From positions 15,474,306-15,538,305 of the forward strand of contig JABAKD010000020.1 of assembly GCA_012845835.1 (NCBI GenBank): a stretch of DNA of 64,000 nucleotides, read 5' to 3'. Positions within the stretch are counted from its first letter, which is position 1. Each line of letters begins with the position of its first letter. The position numbers were made by a program, and so were the translations under genes. The notes below the pieces were generated by a model, which worked only from the letters and a program-made list of their open reading frames with translations, did no database searches and was not told the DNA's origin. Below are positions 48,671-60,700 of the stretch, piece after piece. Origin of the DNA: Undaria pinnatifida (taxonomy: Eukaryota; Sar; Phaeophyceae; Laminariales; Alariaceae).

Positions 48671-48788
48671 ATGGAAGCCGCAAAAGTTGCGGATGTAGTA
48701 ATGACGGATGCCCCCTCTGCGACCGGAAACCAGAACGTTGCTGGTGCTGGTGCTGCTGGTGCTACTAAGGGTGCTCCAGCCAAGAAAG
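48671..48788 (+). CDS. LARS1: LeuRS exon 1 (start codon)
   Basis: Reads [19 protein letters not shown] then an Ala/Gly-rich linker ending APAKK, with one base of the next codon (phase 1). The ATG sits in ACCATGG, a strong eukaryotic start context. Joining to exon 2 gives [14 protein letters not shown], matching the family start. In-frame upstream ATGs at 48506 and 48551 exist but have weaker context. Confidence 0.82.
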
Positions 48789-51700
48789 GTTCGTGTGTAT
48801 ACGCAGACGGTTCAAAGCCCCAACAACTCGCTCGGTGCATGTCGATGTGGAGCTTCCGTTGAATGTGTCTGGCCTTGCATATTCTCGCTGCAAAAAACGG
48901 TACTGATACGTACAGACCTTGGTGTTCGTACGACCCGTACTTGATCTAACTTACGCCTGCCATCCAACAAATCTCAACCTGGGGTATCGCGGTTATTGCG
49001 GTCGTGGTGCCTCGCCAGAGGCCAAAGGCCCCACACAAATGCAGCAGCCTTGCAGCAATGGCAGTTTAAAAAAACCACGCAAACCAGTAGTGTTAGTAGC
49101 GATCTGGCCTTCGCATGTTGCTATCGTGGTAGCGCGCAGGGTTTGCAGCAAGCTGCGAAGAAGCAACACATACTATTATGTCGTCGTCGCAAAGCTGTCA
49201 GTTGTCACGACCAAACCACCGCTCGTGCCTTGAAGTCGTCCATCTCCGCGTTCGGCAGTCGCTCGTTCCGCCTGCGGACAAATCGAACATCACCAAATTC
49301 CGCGGCAAGTATCAGCTGTGCTGCCGGCGTCCTTCTTCAGCTGTTACGAATAACGTTATGGCACGACTACTATCATAAGACTTCCTGCAACCGGTATTTG
49401 TTACGTATGATACTACAAATAGAACAAATGAAAAACATAGGCTTCAGCTGTGAGATCGACCAAAACGGTTGTGTGTGGTGGTTGTATTTGATCAAAACTC
49501 GGCTTTACAAGCTGCGTGTGACACTGCGATCGCGCGTGTTACGGGGTGTGTATACCAGGCCTCGTTTGCCAGCTTCTCTCGGCCGCCGCTGGCGTTTTCT
49601 CACGCTGCCCACTACCTGAGGCCCGCCGGTACACTAGGGCGCACGGTTGGGTCCCGGCCAGATTCCGTGGCCTTGTGCGCTGGCTCTTTTTTCAACGGGA
49701 TTGCGTTCCGCCTCGCCGAGCCGCGCAGGACACGATCGAAACTAACGCCGTTCGGCTTATCTGTTACTTTTTTGGCTCTGTGCTGCTGTGCCTGAATCGC
49801 GCATCACACTTCCCTTCAAGCCCTGTTGTTGCCGGCAGCCACGGCGACACAACAGCAGGCGCGCTTCAAACTTCTCCTTTTGTGACACCCGTGGGTGGTT
49901 TTCTGCGTACGCGTGTGTACGCGTGTGTGCGTGCGCGTTGCGTGTGCGTGTACGTTCCATACCATCCTATGTCCTATGGATAGCAACACAATATGACGTC
50001 GTCTCAGAGCGATGCAATTGGTTTCGTTTTCGGAAGACCGTGGATGTCCGACCGTGGATGCCACGCGGGGCGAAGGACAATAGAATCGTGCTATTTTTTA
50101 TTTTGGAGTTTCAGAAGCAGCCGCGCAGCATCTCTTTCAACGTACCCCCCCCCCCTCCTCAAATATCACCTGCCAGGGCAGTGCAATTGGTTTTGTTTTG
50201 GGCAGACCGTGGATGCCACGCAATGCGAAAGACGATGGGAACTCCCTATTTTCCTTGAGTTTCAACAGCAACCGCGGCGCCCTGTCTCAACATCTCTCTC
50301 CCTCCCCCCCCCCCCCCCCACGCTCTCAATCTCTCGTGTTGTTCGCCCCCCCACGCCCCCTTTCCACTCCCCTCCCCCCGCCCCTTTGTCCATGATCCCC
50401 CTACCTCTCGAACATTGGCCGTCGTGCAGACGAGCCGAAGTCCTTCGTCCGGAGGGACCGTCTGGCCGCGATGGAAGGGCCCGCACAGGAGCGCTGGAAG
50501 GCCGACAAGATTTTCGAGACCAAGGCGGAGTTCAACGAGGACGGCTCCGCCAAGGATAAGTTTATGGTGACGTTCCCGTACCCGTACATGAACGGGCGCC
50601 TCCACCTCGGGCACGCCTACTCCATGAGCAAGGTGCGCTATTCGGATACGTGCTTCAAGTTGAACTTGCCGTGAGCAAGGCGCGCTTGCTGGTTACCGTG
50701 TGTAATTGAAGTTGCCACTTGCAAGGTGCGCTTATTTTGTGACAAGAAAGTAGTTGAAATGGCTGCTGTGCAACAAAACCGCTTTATCTAAGCGAAAATC
50801 GCCATTCGCGAACTCCACGCACTATTAGTGTTTTTCTACCCCGGCCAAAGTTATCCTACATAGACCCTACACCCCAGGGGGAAATTGATGGCATTTTTTC
50901 CGTACCGTTGCGTGAACGGACGCCGCCTCCACCTCGGGCACGCGCACACCATGAGCGAGGTGCGCCTTTGGGTGACACTCTTGGAGTTTCTATAGAGATG
51001 CGTTCCATGAGCAAGGTGCGGTTCTTGTTGGTTACTATTAGTGGCATTTGCTGCTGTGAAACCCATTTCCGGCTGCAAAAAATTGTCTTTGCTGTATTTC
51101 CAAGCAGTTTGACTCCCGAAACGTGGAGGCGGGCTGCAAGAAATGATCCTTTTTAAGCCCACGCATTTTGGTGCTCGAAACGTGGAGGCGTGCTGCGAAA
51201 AGTAATCCTCAAGTTAATTCCAAGCATTGTGGTGCCCAAAATGTGCAGAGGCGTGCTGAAAAAAAAACATCCTTATGTTAATTCCAAGCACTTTGGTGCT
51301 CGAAACCTGGAGGCGTGCTGCGAAAAGTTGCCCTTACGTTGCGTAAATTCCAAGCATTTTATTGCCCGAAACGGGCAGAGGCTTGCTACAACAAATGATC
51401 CTTACGTTGGTTCCAAGCCTTTTTGGTGCCCGAAACGTGGAGGCGTGCTGCAAAAAATTATCCTTGGGTTAATTCCAATAATTTTGGCGCCCGTAATATG
51501 GAGGCATTCCCAAAAGATATTCCTCCATTTTTCTTTACTCTCAAGTAGTATTTTTGTATTTCCCACCCGACGTCTGAACGCCAACATACGCACTTGTTTC
51601 AGTAGCATTGCAGCAATCCTCATGCCCCCCCCCCGCCTTCGCCCTACCCCGTTGCACCCTCCCCCCCCCCCCCCCCAACAAGATAACACCGGCGTTTTTG

Positions 51701-54700
51701 CTCTCCTCTTTAACCCCCTCCCCGTCCTCTTCCCTACCCCGTGCCACCTCCCGCCCACCCCGAACGATTGGAAAACCAACACCGTTTCTTTTTTATTTCC
51801 GCCTTTGTTTTTTCATTCAGTGCGAGTTCGTGGTGCAGTACCAGAGGCTGAAGGGCAAGAACGCACTGTTTCCATTCGGATTCCACTGCACCGGCATGCC
51901 CATTCAGGCCGCCGCCAACAGGCTCAAGGCGGAGATCACCAAGTGAGAGTAGGGGGGATGGGCGGGGCGGGGCTAGGCTGGGGGGTGGTTAGGGGTTGAG
52001 GGTTGGGGTGGACGGGGTGGGGAAGGAGGAGAAGAGTGTGATAGGGCAAACAGGCGTTTTTTCGTGTTTGTCTGTTTCTCTAGGATTTTACTGGTGTGGC
52101 TCTCGCCACTGAGCACGATTAATTAATCCTTTTTATTTTATTTTTTTCCCAATTTTTTTTTTTGGTCAGCGCCATTTCTTATCGCCAAGTTTCTTAGCTT
52201 CGCCGTCATTGTGTTATCGTTGTCTTACCCGGGTGTTTATTGATTGTGCCATCCCCAAATTTTACGGTAGTGCGGCGTCTAAATATTTACCGGGTAATTA
52301 TGTCGTCAAATCCCTGTTAATGCTTCCGTTCTTGGCCGTTTTTTGTTTTAGCTCCCTGTTTTTTGTCTTGTTTTGTTTTTCGTTGCTCTCGTCCGTTTGT
52401 GTTTTTCTTGAGGAAGGTTCGGCTGCCCGCCTAACTTTAACACAGCGGGTGAGGAGAAGCGAAAGTCCGACGAAGCGGCTAAACCCGATGACAAAGAGGT
52501 AAGACCGGGTGGCGTGTTTGAAGGGGGAAGGGTGTACTCATTGCGTGAGTAGTCGTAGTCGTATGACCATAGACCCTCGCGTCCCTATCATTCAATGCCG
52601 GGAAGGAGCACATCGGGTTTTACACCGACCAGACTGGCATCGCGTGCGCCAAGCGTGAAACGCCGTGAGGTGTTCGGCGACGAGTCGCATGGAGGGTGAG
52701 CTGCATCCTACGAAGAACCTCTCCGCTTGTGAGGCGGACTTCGGCACCTTGCGCGCACTTTCTTGCATGTGGATGGCAGCTTCGATATATACCTGGTATA
52801 TATATATTTCTTGCGGGTGTGCTTTTACTTCGAAGTAGATGGTTGTCTTGAGCCCTTGTGTAACCCGGGTATGACGGCATAAACAGCTGCGGTATATTTT
52901 TCAATGTGTATTTTTCATTGTAGTTAAGCCAATGATAAGTGGGATCTTAACTGCCGTGTGTTGTGAGCCCGCCGAAAAAACAAGCGCAGCACTATGGCCC
53001 CGCCAACAACATTACGCCATGAGCAAGATTTATCGTGACACCGGCCTTGAGCCATGCTACCTAAAACATGACCAGGAGGGCTGCGGAGAAGAAGGGGGGG
53101 GACGGTAATACCCCCGCCCCCGTTTGATACCGCCGTCGTTTGCACTACGTATCCCCCCTGAACCATCCAGTACAATACTTAACAGGTTTGTGTGGAGTGA
53201 CCTCCCCCCCCCCCTCAATAATGCCTTCGTTTTCGCTACGTATCCCCCCTGAACCATACTATACAATACATAACCAGGTGGCTGTGGAGGAGAAGGGGGA
53301 GGGCGGGAAGATCACCCCCCCCTTTGACAATGCCATCGTTTTCACTACTTAGGTATCCCCCCTGAACCGTACAATGCAATACGTTACCAGGTGGCCGTAG
53401 AATGACCCCCCCCCCCCCCCTTCAAGGTTGCCATCGTGTTCACTGCATGTACGTATCCCCCATGACCCATACAATACACTACATAACCAGGTGGCTGTGG
53501 AGAAGAAGGGGAAAGGCGGGAAGACCAAGCTCGTTGCGAAGACGGGAGGGGCGGAGGTTCGGCAGTGGGACATCATGAAGATGATGGTAGCAGGCGAGGG
53601 AGAGAACGAGGGAGGGAAAGAGGGATGGGGGGGGAAAGGGAGGGACGGAGGGACGGGGGGGAAGCGGGGAGGGAGGGACGGAAGGGATGGGGGGGAGAGA
53701 GGGACGGAAATAGTGGGGGGGGGGGGAGCGAGGGAGGGGGGGCGGAGGGAAGCCGCTGCTCTGTTCGCAGGAAACAGTAGGAAACGCAACAGCAGTCGTC
53801 GAGATAGCAAAGTCAGCTATTCTTTTTTTTTTGTTATACAGTTAAGATACATGTACAGATATACATTTGCTCTTTCTCGGCCGTTCGCAAATGATCCAAC
53901 CCAGCCCCAACCCAGCCCCAACCCAAACACCGCACCAATGATCACCAATGAACAAACTACACGACCCGCAGAGGACGAGATCCCTAGCTTCACGGACCCG
54001 ATGAAGTGGCTCCAGTACTTCCCTCCCCGGGGCCGCGACGACATGCACAAGTTCGGGACTGCGGTGGACTGGAGGCGGTCTTTCGTGACGACCTCGGTCA
54101 ACCCTTACTACGACAGCTTCGTACGGTGGCAGTTCAACACCCTCAAGGTCTGACACATCTGCTGACGCGTTTTGAAAACAATGCCAACAAAATCGAGAGA
54201 AAATTGGAACAAGAACATGTCGAGAAATAGGGTTGAAAAAAAAATGCAGTTCAACACCGTCAAGGATATTGATTTATGTGGGAAGCGTCTCTTTTTTGTT
54301 TGAAAAATCTGATGGCAGGCTTTTGAAAAGAATGCCAACAAAATCGAGAGAAATTGGAAAAAAATATGGGGGGGGGGCAAAAGGGGTTAAAAATATAAAA
54401 TTGCAGTTCTACACCCTCAAGGGTTTTGATTATTGTGGGAAGCATGTCTTTTCGGTTGTTCACAGTCAAATGGTATCAAAAGCGTAAAGGAAAGTGTAGC
54501 ATACGAAGTGTTTAGGTTTCGTGTAAAAAATACACTGTTTCTATACGTATGGCAAGCTTTCTCGCCGGCGGCCGAGGGTTTTATCTCGCCCTTCCGGCTG
54601 CGGGGCAAGCAAGGGGGCCTTCAGTACATTACGACCCATGTCTGGATCCCGGCAGAGCTCCGTGGTGCGTGCTATGAACATTCAATGCCGCCGCTGAGCT

Positions 54701-57700
54701 GACTCTTTTTGCTCGAGGTTGCGGTCCGCCTCGCTGAGCCGAGTAGGTGCATGGAAAACCCCATATTTGTTTTCGTTCTTTTATGTTAATGGCCCGCTTC
54801 GCTCTCACGTTTTTTATGATCTCCGCTCCCCCGCCCGCTGTGCAACATCATCGGTCCTAAAACAAATTCCCTGCTGTCTGATACGACACAGCAGCAACAG
54901 CAGCAGCACTCCCTGTAACAGACACAACGTTGCTCTGTGTGTGTATGTGTGTGCGCTTCTGTGTGTGTGTGAGTGGAGCGTGTGCTGTCATGAAACGATC
55001 ACACAACGACCGGTGTTTTTTTTTTTTTACTAAGGCAGCTGCTCAGCCTCGCAGCCACAAAATCGGCATTCAGCAGTACGGCAAGCAGCGGTACGACGGC
55101 AGCCGTGCTCCAAGCTCTTTTTCTCGCCTCTTGTGCCAGTGGTCGCGGTGTGTATGTGTGTGGTTGGTGCCCAGCAGCAGGTGATCTAACCACGACAACG
55201 TGTTCGCGTCCAACATTACAACAACCCAACACACATACATACATCGTCGGGTCTCATACCGGGGACACGAAGCATACAGCAGCAGCACAAGCAGTAGCTC
55301 ATGCATATCATTGGAAGTCCTGTGTTTCCCCCTTCTGGATTTTCGACGTTCCCCCCCGCATATCAAATCAACCCAACCCCAGAGGGACACGACACCTTGT
55401 ATGTACATTTTGTCTAATTACAGCAGTAATTACCTACAGTAAATACCCCAGAAGAATGGGGGGTAGAAAAAATGGAAGTAGTATATAGAGAATACCATGG
55501 TACCCCAGAAGAAAGTTGAAAAACTACTCCGAAGAAAGGAAAACAATACATTACGTCCAATTACCGCAGTAATTACCGATAGTAAATACCCCAGAAGAAT
55601 GGGGGAAAAAACTAAATGGAAATATGAAATGGAGAATACCCCAAAAGAAAATAAAAAACTACTCAGAAGAATGGAAAACAATACACACGTCTAATTACCG
55701 CAGTAATTACCGATAGTAAATATCCCAGAAGAAAGGGTGGGGGGGGAAATGGAAATATGAAATCGAGAATACTCCAGAAGAAAATCGAAAAACTACTCAG
55801 AAGGAAGGAAAAAATTGATAGCTTTATTGATTGAAAAAAAGGTTGTCGTGTCGTTGCTCAGGCGAACGGCAAGGTCAAGTTCGGGAAGCGCGCGAACGTG
55901 TACAGTGTGCTGGACGGACAGGTCTGCGCGGACCACGACCGCGCCTCGGGGGAGGGGGTCGGTCCTCAGGAGTACACCCTCATCAAGCTCAGGGTGCTCG
56001 AGCTCAAGGCGAGTCGAAGGTTGGAGGGTGGGGGACTGCCAGACGGAGCTTTTTTTTTGTTTTTCCCCTCCTGCCAAAAAGTATCCCGCAGTAAGTCCAG
56101 GTAACTTAAGGAGAGTTTTGTTTCTATTGCAAACCCACGGTGAGTAAGCAATGCGGGAAAATGGAAGCGGGGGCGGAGGGGGGATGGGGGGCACTATTTT
56201 TCTTGTGCTTGCCTTACTCGTTTGAGCGTTTGACCGCGCATCCCTTTTGAGGCGAAGGGGGCACGGTTCCTGCTCCTAATAGAAACACCCCCCAACATTG
56301 AAACACTTTCTTCCTTATGTTATATGACCAAAAAAAACGATACCTGGTATAATCTTATCTTCTTCCTCTTTGGCCGTCTGTGGCCACCATCAATCTCCTA
56401 TGATCGTGAGCGGGGGGGGGGGGGGGGGGGGCGAGGGGGAGGGGGGAAGGGGGGGTACCGGTAGTTGGATGCTTTCCCACCAGATACCACCAGGCGCCTT
56501 GTACTAGGTTTTCCTTATTTTACTCAACCATGAAGAGCTTACCCTTGCTGCTCTGCTACGGGCGGTATATAGCTATGCTAACCGCCGGAATAACTCTTTT
56601 TTGTTCGTTTTTCAGGGCAAGCTTACGGCGTTGGAGGGTAAGGATGTCTTCCTCGTCCCCGCCACCCTTCGACCCGAGACTATGTACGGCCAGACGAACT
56701 GCTTCGTGCTGCCGGAGGGGGACTATGGGGCGTACGAGGTGATGTGGACGGCGTTTGTTTTTTTGCGGGGGGGGGGGGAGGGGGGGGCTGAGGGCTAACA
56801 AATCGGGCTCCGGTGTACGTGCAATGGAAGACGTTTTCTTGTGGCGGGGGGAGGGGGGGGGGGTTTCCCTGGATACTTGAGACCATTTCTTGTCACGGCG
56901 AGCTACTCGTATGTATCTTGCAACTACAGGTGGGTGCTTGCTTCCTTGCCTACAGGCCTTTTTTGTTTTCGTTTTTGGTGTTTTTTTTCATGCTTTTTGC
57001 ACTTTCTTGGTTCTTCTTTTTGTTTTTGTTTTTGATGTTTTTTTTCCTGTTCCGCCTATAGAACATCATGTTTTACTTGCGTTATTTCGTTTTTTGTTTT
57101 TGTTTTGTGCTAATTATTCAATTTGTTTTTCTCCTCTTTGATTCTTGGTTGATGTGCAGATGAAGGACGGAGCGGTGTTTGTGGTTTCGGCCCGCTCGGC
57201 CCGCGGGATGGCGCACCAGGACCTGACCAAAGACTGGGGCGTGACCGTCTGCCTCTTGGACGGGATCAAGGCGAGTCGCATTTACTCCACGCAGATCATA
57301 GTCATGAGCGAATACCAGATTCTAATTTTGGCAGCGCCAAGTAGCAGGGACCCCACTCGAGACCCATCCACAGGATACAAAATTCGATGAAGATCGACGA
57401 GCGCACTTAATCTAATAGTTTAAATAGTCGGGATGCTGAATGAACCCTATGCGCGATAAAAGTGAAGGCAAGTACCGGGGGGGGAGGAGAAGGGAAGACA
57501 CCAGTCTGTTGACCACGGCTTTTTGTCCGGAAGGTCGCTGAGGGTAGAAGCTCTTTTCACGAGTCAACCTAGCGAGTTAAAGTGATGATAAAATGAAAAA
57601 CGTAATTATTCAAATTGTGGAAAGAGTCCACCAACGTACATAAGTTGATGACAGCTGGAAATTAGAAATACCCAGGGCTTTTCACCGATGGGATAGATTA

Positions 57701-60700
57701 CTTCTACAGGGTCACATTGGGTCAGGGTGACCCGACCCGACCCGTGATATCTGGAAAGTTCCTGACCCGACCCGACCCGGCCGGACCCGACCCGACCCGA
57801 CCCGCCTCGACCCGACCCGTGATATCTAGAAAGCTCCTGACCCGACCCGACCCGACCCGACCCGACCCGACCCGACCCGACCCGACCCGACCCGACCCGA
57901 CCCGACCCGACCCGACCCGACCCGACCCGACCCGACCCGACCCGACCCGACCCGACCCGACCCGACCCGACCCGACCCGACCCGACCCGGCCCGGCCCGG
58001 CCCGACCCGACTCGTGATATCTGGAAAGCTCCTGACCCGACCCGACTCGACCAGACCCGACCCGACCCGTGATATCTGGAAAGCTCCAGACCCGACCCGA
58101 CCCGACCCGACCCAACCCGACGCGACCTGACCCGATCCGACCAGTGGTATCTGGAAAGCTCCTGAGCCGACCCGACCCATGATAACTGGAAAGCTCTTGA
58201 CCCGACCCGACCCGATCGACCCGTGAGATTTCGAACATCTCCTGATCCGACCCTACTCGACCGGCGAAGCTATTGAAAAAATCTTGACCTAACCAGGGGG
58301 GCGGGCATGATCCGTGAAGAGTCCTGTGAATACCCTTCTGCTCAAGTTCCCTCGTAGCAACAGCTTATGCTCTGTTTTAGGGATATGCTACCGATTAGGG
58401 GACGAAGTACTCGGGAATAAGAGGGTATTTTTAGTCCAAGTAGGATCACACGTAATGAAGTAGAGGGATGCACGTTGTCGAATGCTTTCAGTCAGCGCTG
58501 ACTCTATTAGGCTAGGCTACGACTACTATGTAGTACCCTGCCCCTCTTCCCCCCCTTGCGTGTTTGGCTGGAAAGCCTTCAGAGTATTGTGTCGACCTCA
58601 TGGGGCTCCCGCTGAGCGTCCCGGACTCCCGAGTACCACAAGGTTCCCGCGCCGCCAATGATAAGATGGACCTCCCCCCGCCCACCCCCCTCCTCCCTGT
58701 CGCCTGTACAATGACTGGAAACCCCTCAGGGTAACGCCCTCATGAGACTTCCGCTGAGCGCCTCGAGTTCCGAGTACTACACGGCGTACGCACTGCTAAC
58801 GATAAAACAGACCCCCCCGTCCCCCCGCCCCCCTCCTCCCTGTCGCCTGTACAATAACTGGAAATCCTTCAGGGTAACGACCTCATGGGACTTCCGCTGA
58901 GCGCCCCGAACTCTGAGTACGAAACGGTGTACGTGCTGCCACTGCTGACCATCTCTATGGGAAAGGGGACTGGGGTGGTGACGTCGGTGCCGTCTGACGC
59001 TCCCGATGACTATGCGGCGCTGCTGGAGCTCAAGGACAAGCCGACTTTCCGGGCGAAGTTCGGGCTGGAGGACCACATGGTCATGCCTTTTGAGGTGCGC
59101 GGTGGTTGGTGTGTGTGTTTGTGTGTGTTACGGGTTCAGCTGTTGGTGCGTTTTTGATGCCTTTTTGTGTTGTGTTGTGTTGTGTTTTGTGTTTTTTTGT
59201 GTTTGTTTGGTCGCTTGATTGTTGTAGTGGTGTGATTTGGTTTTCATTGCTTGGGTTTGTCGTGGTGGCGTTGACGGTGTTGGGGGCGGCGTTCTCGTTG
59301 TGGATGACGATGGTCCTCGTGTCCTGCATCTAGCCTCGTCGTGTGGAACCCCCCCCCCCCCCCCTCTCCCCGATCCTGCATCAACGCCCCCCCCCCCCCC
59401 CCCCCTCTTCCTCGCCGTGCCCCCCCCCCTGTGCATGAATGCCTCCTTGAATGTTAGGTGATCCCCATCATCGAGATCCCTGGGTACGGCAGCCTGAGCG
59501 CGAAGGTGATGTGCGAGAAGCTGAAGATCAAGAGCTGCAAGGAGGCTGACAAGCTCAAGAAGGCCAAGGAGGAGGTGAGAGCGGAGACCAACCCGCCTTC
59601 CCCCTCCGTCCCTCCCTCCCACAACAGGAGGGTACTGCTTTGTCATGCCCAGCCTCTCCCCCCATCCCTCCCTCCATCTCTCCCGCCGCTGCTGCTGCTT
59701 CTTGAGATTCGCGTTCCTTTTTTTTTTTGCTCGTTTAGTTGTTGTTTCCCCCCCTTTTTATTGCTCCAGTTTTTTTTCTTCTTTCTTACAGTTGTTTCTC
59801 GGTCGGTCGGTCGGTCGGTCGGTAGGTCGGTCGGTCGGTCAATCTATCCGGTTTTGCCTATCCGGTTTTGCCTTGGTTGCGTTCTCGGCAATAACCACAA
59901 TAACTACAACTTCAACCCCATAGGTTTACCTGAAAGGTTTCTACGAAGGCGTTATGCTCAAGGGATCGTGCGCCGGGGAGAAGGTGTGCGACGCGAAGGC
60001 GAAGGTCAGGCTGGAACTGATGGAGCGGCGCGAGGCACTGCCGTACTTCGAACCCGAGTCGCTCGTTCTCTCCAGGTGGCAATAGTAATATTAGCATTGC
60101 GGGTGATAGCAGTAAAAGTTATGTTACACACAGCGGCATGTGTCCCTATGATGCCCGACAGCTGGGAGCTCTGCAGGTCACAGCAGCAGGTATATTTCCA
60201 AGGATAGTGTCATACCTTGGTGGGTGCATCGTGTCCCTGAACGACCAGTGGTATCTGCTGCAAGGAGAGGAGGAGTAGGCCGGCTTTGTTCAGACCCATG
60301 TCGTCTCCCCGACTGCCGAAAATATTTGATTAACCCGAGATTATTATCCTGAAAATTTTGATCCCACGTACTGCTGTAGTCTCCCCGAATGCCCACATCA
60401 TTTTAATTTTCCCACAATATAGGGTCCCATATTTGTTGTATGTAATGAATTGTTTTGAAATGTATAACTAAAAACAATGATCCCACATGTTTTAAAGTAC
60501 CAGGTATGTTTTCGTATTTTATTATCACTGCTTTTTCTATCTAGCCCAACTATTAATTGTACGAGTTTTTACCCTCAGCCATGGCAACAGCTTATCCCGC
60601 CTGGTACGTGCGCGCATAGGGTCAAGCATTCCCACTTTGCACCTTTTGGTATGCTCGCCGATTTGCATCGAATTTCGCCGACTCACGCTCTCGCGCTTGC

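Noticed and set aside
48996-49619. 207-codon ORF in LeuRS intron 1 as a separate gene
   Set aside because: No recognised domain, basic low-complexity composition, overlaps other open frames and a repeat-like stretch.
53974-54147. Exon 6 of LeuRS starting at 53974 with a GT donor for exon 5 at 53587
   Set aside because: It needs a GAG acceptor directly after a better CAG and leaves three residues fewer than the GC-donor model; kept only as an alternative.
57606-58238. ORFs rich in GSGRV or TRPDP
   Set aside because: Products of the stop-free CCCGA pentamer array, open on both strands.
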